Shown one piece after another: positions 50,148 through 58,998 of a stretch of 64,000 nt of DNA (position 1 is its first letter; each line of letters starts with the position of its first letter). The position numbers and the translations under genes are program-made. This DNA is from DATAOG01 sp963782885. Lineage in GTDB: Bacteria > Pseudomonadota > Alphaproteobacteria > Geminicoccales > Geminicoccaceae. The stretch lies in the NCBI GenBank assembly GCA_963782885.1, contig CAWALL010000016.1, forward strand, positions 186,001 through 250,000. Reading direction: 5' to 3'. Under the pieces are notes generated by a model, which did not search any database, had not been told where the DNA came from, and saw only the letters and a list, made by a program, of their open reading frames with translations.

Positions 50148-51671
50148 ATGGCGAGAGAGGGGCGCAGGCCAAGGCGGGACAAGGCGGCCGGTCTGGCGCA
50201 GGCACCGTTCCGGCATCTGCGCAACCCCTATCCGCCGTTCGAGATCCTCTCGGCCGACCAGATCGAGGCGATCCACCATGCCTCGCTCCAGGTGCTGGCC
50301 AAGATCGGCATGAATTTTCTGCTCGACGAGGCCCGGGAGGTGCTCAAAAAAGCCGGCTGCGCGGTCGACCCGAATGGTACCCGGGTGCGCTTCGAGCCGG
50401 CCTGGATCGAGGCCCAGATCGCCACAGCACCGGCCACCTTCACGCTGCACGCGCGCAATCCCGAGCGCAGCGTCCACGTCGGCGACAACGCGATCAATTT
50501 TTCCCTGGTTGCGAGCGCGCCGCACGTCTCCGACCTCGAGGGCGGCAGGCGGACCGGCAACTTCGCCGACTACTGCAACCTTTTGAAGCTCGGCCAGAGC
50601 CTGAACATCTGCCACATGCTCGCGGGCTATCCGGTCGAGCCGGTCGATCTGCCGCCCGCGACCCGGCATCTCGATGCGCTGGCCGCGATGGTGACGCTCA
50701 CCGACCGCACGCTCTACGGCTACGCGCTCGGCGCCGTGCGCATCCGCGATTCGCTCGAGATCACCCGGATCGCCCGTCAGGCGACACAAGAGCAGCTGCT
50801 CGCCGAGCCCTCGATGACGACCGTGGTCAACGCCAACTCGCCGCTCCAATACGACGGGCCGATGCTGGAGGGCGTGATCGAGATGGCGCGCCACAACCAG
50901 CCGGTCATCTTCACGCCCTTCACGCTCGCGGGCGCGATGGCGCCGATCACGGTCGCGGGCGCGCTCGTGCAGCAGAACGCCGAGGCGCTGGCCGGGATCG
51001 CGTTCGCGCAATGCGTCCGCCCGGGCTGCCCGGTGGTCTACGGCAGCTTCACCTCCAACGTCGACATGAAGACCGGCGCCCCCGCCTTCGGCACGCCGGA
51101 GTACGCCAAGGCCACGATCGCCTCCGGCCAGCTCGCGCGCCGCTACCGGCTGCCGTATCGCGCCTCGAACGCCAACGCCTCGAACGCGCCCGACGCCCAG
51201 TCGGTCTACGAGTCGGAAATGTCGATCTGGCCCTGCGTGCTGGCGCACACCAACATCGTCAAGCACAGCCTCGGCTGGCTCGAAGGCGGGCTCACCACGT
51301 CGTACGAGAAAATCATCCTGGACGCCGAGATGCTGCAGCTGATCGCGGCCTTTCTCGAACCGTTGGACACCGGCGCGGACGGGCTGGCGCTCGATGCGAT
51401 CCGCGAGGTCGGCCCCGGCAGCCACTTCTTCCAGGCGGCGCACACGATGGCGCGCTACGAGCACGCCTTCTACGCGCCGCTGATCTCCGACTGGCGCAAC
51501 TTCGAGACCTGGCAGGAAGCGGGCGCGCTCGATGCCACCCAGCGCGCCAACCGGACCTGGAAGGCCCTGCTCGCGGCCTACGAGCCGCCGCCGCTCGACG
51601 AGGCGGTCGCCGAGGAGATCGCGGCCTTCGTCGCCAGGCGCAAAGAGGAAGGCGGCGCCCCCACCAACTGA
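50148..51671 (+). CDS. MttB-family (trimethylamine/glycine betaine) methyltransferase, without pyrrolysine codon
   Basis: A 507-residue member of the MttB superfamily (corrinoid-dependent methyltransferases for quaternary and tertiary amines). Blocks include ADQIEAIHHASLQVLAKIGM, PAWIEAQIATAPATFTLHARNPERSV and LLAEPSMTTVVNANSPLQ. No in-frame TAG occurs, so it lacks pyrrolysine and belongs with the many non-pyrrolysine homologues such as MtgB, whose substrates include glycine betaine. No corrinoid protein gene lies nearby. An IS1380 element is inserted 52 bases after its stop. Confidence 0.86.
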   Translation: MAREGRRPRRDKAAGLAQAPFRHLRNPYPPFEILSADQIEAIHHASLQVLAKIGMNFLLDEAREVLKKAGCAVDPNGTRVRFEPAWIEAQIATAPATFTLHARNPERSVHVGDNAINFSLVASAPHVSDLEGGRRTGNFADYCNLLKLGQSLNICHMLAGYPVEPVDLPPATRHLDALAAMVTLTDRTLYGYALGAVRIRDSLEITRIARQATQEQLLAEPSMTTVVNANSPLQYDGPMLEGVIEMARHNQPVIFTPFTLAGAMAPITVAGALVQQNAEALAGIAFAQCVRPGCPVVYGSFTSNVDMKTGAPAFGTPEYAKATIASGQLARRYRLPYRASNANASNAPDAQSVYESEMSIWPCVLAHTNIVKHSLGWLEGGLTTSYEKIILDAEMLQLIAAFLEPLDTGADGLALDAIREVGPGSHFFQAAHTMARYEHAFYAPLISDWRNFETWQEAGALDATQRANRTWKALLAAYEPPPLDEAVAEEIAAFVARRKEEGGAPTN

Positions 51672-51723
51672 CCGCGCCAGCAGATGCACTCGCCATCCCA
51701 TCGTCGGGACCACGAACCGCTAA

Positions 51724-53358
51724 CCCGGATTTCTCACAGGGGATAGGTGCATCGGGGCTCTGAACCGAGCATAACTCTTCTGCCACAAAGATTTAAGCTG
51801 GCGCAGAGGAGATCCCCGATGCCGACAGAGTGTAGCCGCGACCTGTTCGGTTATGAAGTGGTCGAGGGCCGCCAAGTGGTCGCCGCGTTCGATGGTGGCG
51901 AGGTGACGTCAGATGCCGGGGCGCTGCTGCTCGGCGCGACCGATCGCGCGATCGGGCTGGTGACCCGGTTCGCCGCCTGCTTCGATGACGGGCGGGACCC
52001 GGCGCAGATCGAGCACACGGTCGAGGCCATGGTGGCGCAACGCGTGTTCGGCATCGCGCTCGGCTACGAGGACCTGATCGATCACGACCAACTACGCCAC
52101 GATCCCGTGCTGGCGACGCTGGCCGGCAAGCTCACCGCCCGGCGCCGGGACTGCGCGCCGCTCGCCGGCAAGAGCACGCTCAACCGGCTCGAGCATGCGC
52201 CTGTGGCGCCGGACCGCTACCACAAGATCGGCCACGACGCGGCGGCGATCGAGGGCTTGTTCGTCACGCTGTTCCTCGAGGCGCACAAGACACCGCCGCC
52301 AGAGATCATCCTCGATCTCGATGCCACCGACGATCCGCTGCACGGCCACCAGGAAGGCCGCTTCTTCCACGGCTATTACGACGGCTACTGCTATCTGCCG
52401 CTGTACGTGTTCTGTGGCCGGCACCTGCTCGCCGCCAAGCTCAGGCGCTCGAACATCGATGCGTCCGCCGGTGCCGTCGCCGAGGTCGAGCGGATCGTCG
52501 CCGAGATCCGCGCCCGCTGGCCACGGGTGAGGATTATCCTGCGCGCCGATTCGGGCTTTGCTCGGGAAGAGCTGATGGCGTGGTGCGAGGCGCACGGTGT
52601 CGACTACCTCTTTGGCCTGGCTCGCAACCAGCGCCTGGTCGACGCGATCGGTCAGGAGCTCGCCGCGGCCGAGAGCCTGGCCCAGGGCGGCCCGGCGCGC
52701 TGCTTCGCCGACTTTCCTTGGCGCACGCTCGACAGCTGGAGCCGCGCGCGGCGGGTCGTCGCCAAGGCCGAGCACCTGCCCCAGGGCTCGAACCCGCGCT
52801 TTGTCGTGACCTCGCTCGGCGCCGCCGAGGTCGATGCGCGAGCCCTCTACGAGGAGGTCTACTGCGCCCGCGGCGAGGTCGAGAACCGCATCAAGGAGCA
52901 GCAGCTCGACCTGTTCGCCGGTCGCACCTCCGCCGCCACCATGCGCGCCAACCAGCTCCGCCTGTGGTTCGCATCCTTCGCCTACGTCCTGATCGAGGCG
53001 CTCCGGCGGATCGGGCTGCGCTTCACCCAGTTCGCCCATGCCACCTGCGGCACCATCCGTCTCAAGCTCCTCAAGATCGGCGCTCAGGTTCGCTGCAGCG
53101 TGCGCCGGATCAAGGTCGCCATGGCCTCGGCCTGCCCGTTCCAGGCCGAGTACCATCTCGCCTACCTCTACCTGAAGCGCGCCGCCGCCTTCTAAACATC
53201 GGCTCACAGCAACGCAGGCCGCCTGAGCGGCCGCGATCGCTCGCCCGCAAATTGCCTCCAACCCTTGATCTTGAACCGAAACCGCCGCGCCCGACCCACC
53301 TCGTCCGTCCTGACCGGCCAAACTCCCCGCCCAGCCTTCCGGCTGTGAGAAATCCGGG
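51724..53358. mobile_element. IS1380-family insertion sequence, copy 1
   Basis: The element is about 1635 bases, bounded by perfect 14-base inverted repeats CCCGGATTTCTCAC (51724-51737) and GTGAGAAATCCGGG (53345-53358). It is flanked by CTAA on the left and CTAG on the right, which would be a 4-base target duplication with one change. It carries one transposase gene and lies between the methyltransferase and PdxA genes without breaking either. Confidence 0.85.
51819..53195 (+). CDS. IS1380-family transposase, copy 1
   Basis: A 458-residue DDE transposase. The N-terminal part, with VEGRQVVAAFDGGEVTSDAGALLL, is followed by catalytic Asp in ILDLDATDDPLHGHQ, Asp in ILRADSGFARE and a Glu-bearing YCARGEVENRIKEQQLD block that matches the family's third acidic residue. 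A GAGGAG ribosome site precedes the ATG at 51819. It aligns along its whole length with the transposase at 59092 but differs at many residues. Confidence 0.92.
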   Translation: MPTECSRDLFGYEVVEGRQVVAAFDGGEVTSDAGALLLGATDRAIGLVTRFAACFDDGRDPAQIEHTVEAMVAQRVFGIALGYEDLIDHDQLRHDPVLATLAGKLTARRRDCAPLAGKSTLNRLEHAPVAPDRYHKIGHDAAAIEGLFVTLFLEAHKTPPPEIILDLDATDDPLHGHQEGRFFHGYYDGYCYLPLYVFCGRHLLAAKLRRSNIDASAGAVAEVERIVAEIRARWPRVRIILRADSGFAREELMAWCEAHGVDYLFGLARNQRLVDAIGQELAAAESLAQGGPARCFADFPWRTLDSWSRARRVVAKAEHLPQGSNPRFVVTSLGAAEVDARALYEEVYCARGEVENRIKEQQLDLFAGRTSAATMRANQLRLWFASFAYVLIEALRRIGLRFTQFAHATCGTIRLKLLKIGAQVRCSVRRIKVAMASACPFQAEYHLAYLYLKRAAAF

Positions 53359-53406
53359 CTAGGCTCGGCTGCGACCACGTGGACTCCGCCACCAGAGAGA
53401 CACCGC

Positions 53407-54411
53407 ATGTCCACCTGCCCCCGGATCGGCCTGTTGCCGGGTGACGCCGCCGGCATCGGCCCCGAGATCGCGGCCAAGCTGCTCAGCCAGGCGCTCGAGC
53501 CGGAGGTCGCCACGGTCGTGATCGGCGACCCGCGCGTGCTGGCGCGGGGCGCGGCGGCCGCCGGCGTGGCGCTCGAGCTGCCGACCATCGAGCGCGCCGA
53601 GGACGCGCCGGTCGGCGCCGCCCTGCTGCCGGGCCTGGCGATCGACCCCGATGCGGCTCCGGTCGGGCAGGTCAGCGCGCTCGCCGGCAAGGCCGCGCTC
53701 GACGGCTTCCGCATGGCGCTCGAGCTCGCGGCCGCCGGCGAGCTGGACGCGATCTGCTTCGCGCCCTGCAACAAGCAGGCGATGCACGAAGCCGGCCTCG
53801 AGCTCGAGGACGAGCTTCGCTTCTTCGTCCAGGTGCTGGGCTTCAAGGGCTACGTCGGCGAGGTCAACGCGACCGACGAGCTCGCGACCACGCGCGTCAC
53901 CTCGCACGTGCCGCTCAGCGCGGTCGCCGGCCTGATCACCGAGGACGGCGTGCTGCAGGCGATCCGGCTCGCCCGCAACACGCTCCGGGCCGCGGGCAAG
54001 CCGCATCCGAAAATCGCGGTCGCGGGCCTCAACCCGCACGCCGGCGACGGCGGTATTTTCGGGCGCGAGGAGATCGAGGTGATCGCGCCGGCGGTCGAGC
54101 GCGCCCAGGCCGAGCAGATCGCCGCCTCGGGCCCCTGGCCCGCGGATACCGTGTTCGTCCGGGCGCGGGACGGCGCCTTCGACGCGGTCGTCACGATGTA
54201 CCACGACCAGGGCCAGATCGCGATGAAGCTGATGGGCTTCGAGCGCGGCATCACGATCCACGCCGGCCTGCCGGTCCCGATCACGACCCCGGCGCATGGC
54301 ACCGCGTTCGACATCGCCGGCCGCGGCATCGCCAGGGTCGACGGGCTCGCCCGCGCCTATCAGACCGCCTGCAGGATGGCGCTCGCGGGCGCACCCGACC
54401 CCGGCCGGTAA
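53407..54411 (+). CDS. PdxA-family 4-phospho-hydroxy-acid dehydrogenase
   Basis: A 334-residue member of the PdxA family. PdxA oxidises 4-phosphohydroxy-L-threonine in vitamin B6 synthesis, and PdxA2-type relatives act on 4-phospho-D-threonate or -erythronate. It shows RIGLLPGDAAGIGPEIAAKL at the N-terminus, metal His in VTSHVPL, the NPHAGDGGIFGREE block, MYHDQGQIAMK and ITTPAHGTAFDIAG at the C-terminus. Sequence alone does not decide between biosynthetic and catabolic forms. It stands alone and ends in an intrinsic terminator. Confidence 0.9.
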   Translation: MSTCPRIGLLPGDAAGIGPEIAAKLLSQALEPEVATVVIGDPRVLARGAAAAGVALELPTIERAEDAPVGAALLPGLAIDPDAAPVGQVSALAGKAALDGFRMALELAAAGELDAICFAPCNKQAMHEAGLELEDELRFFVQVLGFKGYVGEVNATDELATTRVTSHVPLSAVAGLITEDGVLQAIRLARNTLRAAGKPHPKIAVAGLNPHAGDGGIFGREEIEVIAPAVERAQAEQIAASGPWPADTVFVRARDGAFDAVVTMYHDQGQIAMKLMGFERGITIHAGLPVPITTPAHGTAFDIAGRGIARVDGLARAYQTACRMALAGAPDPGR

Positions 54412-54440
54412 GACGCCGCCATCGCCGGCCGGTCCTTTTT
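54401..54440 (+). terminator. Rho-independent terminator of the pdxA-like gene
   Basis: The 8-base repeats CCGGCCGG at 54401-54408 and 54425-54432 are complementary to one another and form a strong stem, followed by TCCTTTTT at 54433-54440. The first arm overlaps the last codons of the gene. Confidence 0.75.
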
Positions 54441-54479
54441 GTGACAGAATAGGCCGATCGGGTGAGAGAGACGGGATCG

Positions 54480-54869
54480 ATGGATCAGGCTCGGAACCCA
54501 GCGCCGCGGCGGACCGTCCTGCTCGCCGAGGATGAGCTCCTGGTGGCGATGGACATCGAGGCGAGCCTGCGCGAGCTCGGCTGCGAGGTGGTCGGGCCGG
54601 TCGCGACCGTGGCCGAGGTCGAGCGCCTGGCCCAGCGCCCGGATCTGGATGCCGCCGTCCTCGACGTCAATCTGCGCGGCGCCAAGATCTTCACCGTCCT
54701 GCCGGGGCTGCTGGCGCGCGGCCTGCCGGTCCTGCTGTCGTCCGGCTACGAGGAAGCGATCCTGTTCCCGGACGAGTTCCGCAGCCTGCCGGTCCTGGTC
54801 AAGCCCTATGATGCGAGCCAGCTGGGGGCGGCGATCAGTGCGCTGCTCGGCTCTCGAGGTCCAGCCTGA
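54480..54869 (+). CDS. Single-domain response regulator
   Basis: A 129-residue CheY-like receiver without an output domain. Acidic pocket residues are in VLLAEDELLVA, the phospho-acceptor Asp is in AAVLDVNLRG (about residue 60) and the conserved Lys is in VLVKPYD. It resembles the stand-alone receivers that act with HWE kinases in alphaproteobacteria. ATG at 54480 fits the domain; GTG at 54462 is an alternative. Its 3' end overlaps the 3' end of the HWE kinase gene on the opposite strand by 35 bases. Confidence 0.88.
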   Translation: MDQARNPAPRRTVLLAEDELLVAMDIEASLRELGCEVVGPVATVAEVERLAQRPDLDAAVLDVNLRGAKIFTVLPGLLARGLPVLLSSGYEEAILFPDEFRSLPVLVKPYDASQLGAAISALLGSRGPA

Positions 54870-56406
54870 GCAGCCCGGCCGAGCTCTCCGCCTCCTGCAG
54901 CAGCGTGTGATCGCCGGCCGCGAGCGGGAAGCTCATCTCGCAGCGCAGCCCCTCGGGCCGATACTCGATGTTGGCCTCGCCATCGAGCTCGTAGGCCATG
55001 CTGCGCTCGATCAGGGCCGTCCCGAAGCCGCCCTTGACCGGCGCCTGAACCCGCGGTCCGCCGGTCTCGACCCAGTCCAGGCTCACCCGGCGCTCCTGGC
55101 CCACGACCGCCACCCGCCACCGCACCGACAGCCGGCCGGTCTCGGCCGACAGCGCGCCGTATTTGACGGCGTTGGTCGCGAGCTCGTGCAGCATCAGGGT
55201 CATCGGCACGACCTGGCGCGCCGGCAGGCGCGCGTCGGGACCGGCGATCTCGATGTGATCGACCCGGCCGCTCTGATAAGGCGCCAGCGTGCGGCGGATC
55301 AGCTCGCCGAGCTCGACGTCGCCCCAGCCGGTCTTGGTGAGCACGCCGTGAGCGACCGCCAGCGCACCGAGCCGGCCATCGAGAATCGGCGCGAAGGCGT
55401 CGAGCGAGGGCGCGGTCCGCATCGTCTGGGTGGCGATCGAGCGGACCGTGGCCAGCGTGTTCTTGACCCGGTGGCTGAGCTCGGCGAGCAGGACCTTCTG
55501 GCGCTCCTCGGCCCGCTTGCGCTCGCTGATCTCGACCAGCATGACGATGCAGCCGACCACCAGGTCGCGACTGTCGTGCAGCGGTCCGGCGCTCAGCAGA
55601 TAATCGTGCCATTGGTCGCCGGCGTTGCGCCAGCGGACCTCGACGCCGGTCACGTGACGACCGCGGAGCGCCCGGCCGATGCAGCTGCCGAGCCCCTTGC
55701 GCGCACTCCCGCCGGCCGCCGGCTCGGCGAGCGTCAGGCCCAGCGCATCGGCGAACGGGCGGCCGATCGGACCGCCCTCGGCCAGCGCCAGCGCCGCCCG
55801 GCTGGCATGGGTGATCCGGCCGCGCCGGTCGCAGACCACGATCGGCTCCGCCGCCTGCTCGAGGATCGAGCGCAGAAACCGCTCGGTCAGCGCGATCGAC
55901 TCGGTCCGCCGCTGCTCGCTGAGATCGCTCGCGATCACCGAGATCGCCGCGGGCTCACCCTCGGCGGCCAGCGGCCCGAGCGACAGCAGCGCCGGCAGAG
56001 CGCTGCCGTCGGCGCGGCAGAGCGATACCTCGCGGCGCACGCTGTGCGAGCGGGCGGCCTCAAGGAAGGTCGCGAGCGAAGCCTGCTCGGCCGGGGCGAC
56101 GAAGCGGACCAACGGCGCCCCGATCACCTGCTCGAGCGACGTCCCGATCATGCGGGCGAAGCCTTCGTTGCCGTACAGCACGATGCCCTGATCGCTGATC
56201 GTGAGCGCGCCTTCCTGCATGCGCTCGACCAGGATCCGATAGGCCTCGTCGGCACCCTTGAGGGTATAGATACGCGGTCCGTCAGGACCCTGGACCACGA
56301 GCGCATCGACCTCGCCCTCGCGGATCGCGCGTAGGGTCTCCTCCGCCTCCGCGAGCCGGCCGCGCAGGTCCTCGATCTCGCGCTCGAGTTCGCGTCGATC
56401 GTCCAT
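54835..56406 (-). CDS. PAS-domain HWE/HisKA2-type sensor histidine kinase
   Basis: A 523-residue soluble kinase. Residues 2-40 are a predicted coiled coil, followed by two PAS domains at about 55-165 and 172-295 (ITHASRAALALAEGG in the second). The HWE-type core starts at ERQKVLLAELSHRVKN, with the phospho-acceptor His at about residue 312, then the N box HELATNAVKYGALS and LDWVETGGP, the Trp-x-Glu for which the group is named. There is no membrane segment. It is the last gene of the Kai operon (10 bases after a KaiB gene), so it probably reads KaiC output and phosphorylates the single-domain regulator. Confidence 0.9.
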   Translation of the reverse strand: MDDRRELEREIEDLRGRLAEAEETLRAIREGEVDALVVQGPDGPRIYTLKGADEAYRILVERMQEGALTISDQGIVLYGNEGFARMIGTSLEQVIGAPLVRFVAPAEQASLATFLEAARSHSVRREVSLCRADGSALPALLSLGPLAAEGEPAAISVIASDLSEQRRTESIALTERFLRSILEQAAEPIVVCDRRGRITHASRAALALAEGGPIGRPFADALGLTLAEPAAGGSARKGLGSCIGRALRGRHVTGVEVRWRNAGDQWHDYLLSAGPLHDSRDLVVGCIVMLVEISERKRAEERQKVLLAELSHRVKNTLATVRSIATQTMRTAPSLDAFAPILDGRLGALAVAHGVLTKTGWGDVELGELIRRTLAPYQSGRVDHIEIAGPDARLPARQVVPMTLMLHELATNAVKYGALSAETGRLSVRWRVAVVGQERRVSLDWVETGGPRVQAPVKGGFGTALIERSMAYELDGEANIEYRPEGLRCEMSFPLAAGDHTLLQEAESSAGLLRLDLESRAAH

Positions 56407-56416
56407 GGCCGTGGGT

Positions 56417-56728
56417 TCAGGGCCCGTCTGGCAGGACGTCGAGACCGGCCAGGACCCGGTCATGATCGGACAGATCGCCGACCAGCCGGCGCAGCGGCAG
56501 CGGCAGTTTCTTGATCAGAGTGGGCGCCGCGAGCAGCTGCTCGCGAGCGGCGAGCTCCGGCTGCTGGTAGACGTCGACCACTTCGAGATCGTAGCGATCC
56601 TGGAGGTAGCGCTCGCAGACCGCGCGGATGTTCTCGACCGCCCGCTTGGAGCGCGCGGTCGTGCCGGTGATGTAGAGCCGCAGCACGAACGTGCCTGGCG
56701 CGGCTTCAGCCTGCGCGTGAGCCGCCAT
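56417..56728 (-). CDS. kaiB: KaiB-family clock protein, downstream copy
   Basis: A 103-residue thioredoxin-like KaiB. FVLRLYITGTTARSKRAVENI corresponds to the first strand and helix, and LLAAPTLIKKLPLPLRRLVGDLSDHDRVLAGLDVLP to the fold-switching C-terminal half of KaiB. In cyanobacteria KaiB binds phosphorylated KaiC and sets the timing of the cycle. Its start lies inside the end of the other KaiB gene (23-base overlap). The presence of two different KaiB proteins suggests one partner for KaiC and another for the sensor kinase. Confidence 0.92.
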   Translation of the reverse strand: MAAHAQAEAAPGTFVLRLYITGTTARSKRAVENIRAVCERYLQDRYDLEVVDVYQQPELAAREQLLAAPTLIKKLPLPLRRLVGDLSDHDRVLAGLDVLPDGP

Positions 56729-57077
56729 GATCGCTCGCTGTCAGCGCCGGCCGCCGCTCGAGACCGATCAGGACGCGCTCGGAGTTGGACAGATCGCCGA
56801 TGATGCGCCGGATCGGCTCCGGCAGCCGCCGGACCAGGGTCGGAATCGCGAACACCTGATCGAGCTGCGCCTGCTGCGGGTTCTCGATCAGGTCGACGAC
56901 CTCGACCCGGTACTGGCCCGCGAGATGCTCCTCGCAGATCCGCCGCAGATTGGCGAGGGCTGCGATCGACTTGCGGGTCTGGCCGGCAATGTACAGCCGG
57001 AGCTCGATGACCTCGGGATCGGCGGCCGCCATCCCGTCGTCAGGTCTGGCCCCGGCAAGGCCTAAAAGCTCGGTCAT
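56706..57077 (-). CDS. kaiB: KaiB-family clock protein, upstream copy
   Basis: A 123-residue KaiB paralogue with an about 20-residue N-terminal extension. It keeps IELRLYIAGQTRKSIAALANL and VFAIPTLVRRLPEPIRRIIGDLSNSERVLIGLE, the same fold-switch region as canonical KaiB. The ATG at 57077 follows AGGAGG. It starts 20 bases after the KaiC gene and overlaps the downstream KaiB gene. The C-terminal tail after LERRP is extended and polar compared with the other copy. Confidence 0.92.
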   Translation of the reverse strand: MTELLGLAGARPDDGMAAADPEVIELRLYIAGQTRKSIAALANLRRICEEHLAGQYRVEVVDLIENPQQAQLDQVFAIPTLVRRLPEPIRRIIGDLSNSERVLIGLERRPALTASDHGGSRAG

Positions 57078-57097
57078 GGTGCCTCCTGGCAACGATC

Positions 57098-58807
57098 CTA
57101 CTCGCTCTTGCGGCTTCGAACCAGCTCGAAGCGGACCGCCTCGACCGCGGAGGCGCGCTCGGCGCTCTCGTCGGCCAGCAGCTCGATCTCCCGGGCCTCG
57201 GCCTCGAGCTCGGCGCGCAGGTCCTCGATCTGCCGCTCGAGCTGGCGCCGGCGGCGCGCCAGCGCCCGCTGCCGCCGCTCGACCTCCTGCCGGCGGGCGA
57301 CCGCCTCGGCCTTCTCGCGCGCCTCGTAGGCGAGCCGGGCCGAACCGGTCAGCATGCCCTCGGGCCCGAGGAAGATCGGCCGCAGCTCGACGCCGCGGTC
57401 GGTCAGCAGGAACTCCCGCACCTGGTTCGAGTGGGCCGTGCCCCGCGACTTCAGCAGATAGAGCTGGCGATTGTGCTCGCCCGCAGCCTCCCGGTGCAGC
57501 AGCAGCAGCCAGTTGTCCATCAGCGACGACATGCCGACGTCGGTCTGGGCCGCCTCGACCAGGCCGTGGGTCAGGTTCGTGAGCAGCGTCGTGACCCCGC
57601 GCGATGCAAGGTGATCGATCAGGCGCAGCAGGACCGAGCGCACGTCGGCCTCGTTCCCGGCCGCGAGCAGGCTCGAGATCGGGTCCACGACCACGATCCG
57701 CGGCGCGAACTGCTCGATCAGACGGTGCGTGATCGCGAGGTGCATCTCCACGCCGCAGAGACTCGGGCGGTTGGCGCTGAAGCGCAGCAGATCCCGCTCG
57801 ACCCATTGCCCGAGGTCGAAGCCGATCGAGCTCATGTTGCGGACGATCTGGGCGGGCAACTCCTCGAAGGCGAAATACAGGCAACGCTCGCCCCGCCGGC
57901 AGGCGGCGTCGACGAAATGGGTCGCGATGCTGCTCTTGCCCGAGCCGGCCATGCCCGACACCAGGACAGTGCTGCCGCGGTAGAAGCCCTGCCCGCCCAG
58001 CATCTCGTCGAGACCCTCGATGCCGCTCGAGATCCGCTCGTCGGAGACCGCGTGGTCGAGGCCCGCCGAAGTGATCGGCACGACGCTGAAGCCCTGGTCG
58101 TCGATCAGGAACGGGTATTCGTTGGTGCCGTGGGAGGAACCCCGGTACTTGACGATCCGCAGGCGGCGGGTCGAGACTTGGTCGTCGACCCGGTGGTCGA
58201 GCAGGATCACGCAGTCGGAGACGTACTCCTCGAGGCCGTGGCGGGTCAGCTGGCCATCGCCGCGCTCGCCGGTGACGATCGCGGTCACGCCCTTGTCCTT
58301 GAGCCAGCCGAACAGGCGGCGCAATTCCGCGCGCAGCACCCCCTCGTTGGACAGGCCGCCGAACAGCGTCTCGATCGTGTCGAGCACGACCCGCCGGGCA
58401 CCGATGCTGTCGATCGCGTAGTTCAGACGGATGAACAGGCCTTCGAGATCGTACTCGCCGGTCTCCTCGATCTCCGAGCGCTCGACCCGGACATGGTCGA
58501 TCGCGATCTGGTTCTCGGCGACCAGGCGCTCGAAGTCGTAGCCGAGCGAGGCGACGTTGGCGATCAGGTCGGCGGCCGGCTCCTCGAAGCTCATGAACAC
58601 GCCGCGCTCGCCGAACTCGACCGCGCCCTGCACGAGGAAGGTCGCGGCGAGCAGGGTCTTGCCGCAGCCGGCCGAGCCGCAGACCAGGGTCGTGCGGCCG
58701 GCCGGCAGGCCGCCGAAGGTCAGCTCGTCCAGCCCCTTGATCCCGGTCGGTGCCTTGACCAACCCGGCCCCCGGAACCCCGACCCGCAGGGTCGCAGCCT
58801 CCACCAT
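57098..58807 (-). CDS. kaiC: KaiC-family circadian-type ATPase
   Basis: A 569-residue double-RecA protein. The CI domain has Walker A GSAGCGKT at 44-51 and the catalytic Glu pair in SFEEP at 73-77; CII has Walker A GMAGSGKS at 285-292 and AFEE at 313-316. The autophosphorylation pair of cyanobacterial KaiC (Ser-Thr) corresponds to Ser427-Ser428 in GMSSLMDNW. The C-terminus is a long Arg/Glu-rich predicted coiled coil (about 495-560) instead of the short KaiA-binding tail, in keeping with the lack of a kaiA gene. ATG at 58807 is preferred over an earlier ATG at 58861. Confidence 0.93.
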   Translation of the reverse strand: MVEAATLRVGVPGAGLVKAPTGIKGLDELTFGGLPAGRTTLVCGSAGCGKTLLAATFLVQGAVEFGERGVFMSFEEPAADLIANVASLGYDFERLVAENQIAIDHVRVERSEIEETGEYDLEGLFIRLNYAIDSIGARRVVLDTIETLFGGLSNEGVLRAELRRLFGWLKDKGVTAIVTGERGDGQLTRHGLEEYVSDCVILLDHRVDDQVSTRRLRIVKYRGSSHGTNEYPFLIDDQGFSVVPITSAGLDHAVSDERISSGIEGLDEMLGGQGFYRGSTVLVSGMAGSGKSSIATHFVDAACRRGERCLYFAFEELPAQIVRNMSSIGFDLGQWVERDLLRFSANRPSLCGVEMHLAITHRLIEQFAPRIVVVDPISSLLAAGNEADVRSVLLRLIDHLASRGVTTLLTNLTHGLVEAAQTDVGMSSLMDNWLLLLHREAAGEHNRQLYLLKSRGTAHSNQVREFLLTDRGVELRPIFLGPEGMLTGSARLAYEAREKAEAVARRQEVERRQRALARRRRQLERQIEDLRAELEAEAREIELLADESAERASAVEAVRFELVRSRKSE

Positions 58808-58998
58808 TGAGCTTCCTGATCGGCAAATGGCACGCGCACAGAGAAATGGCCGGAGCGGCACGGACCCGGCCGATGGCGCTCTCGGTCGTCGCTCAGTTAG
58901 TGCACCCTAGCAGGTGGTCAAGCGCGTGCAATAGAATGGATCTTGGGCCATCCCTCGCGCGCCCGGTCCGGGCGAGGCCAGGGTCGGGCAAGCCTAGC

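Noticed and set aside
50148..51671. Pyrrolysine-containing trimethylamine methyltransferase
   Set aside because: No in-frame TAG occurs in the gene, so it is the non-pyrrolysine form.
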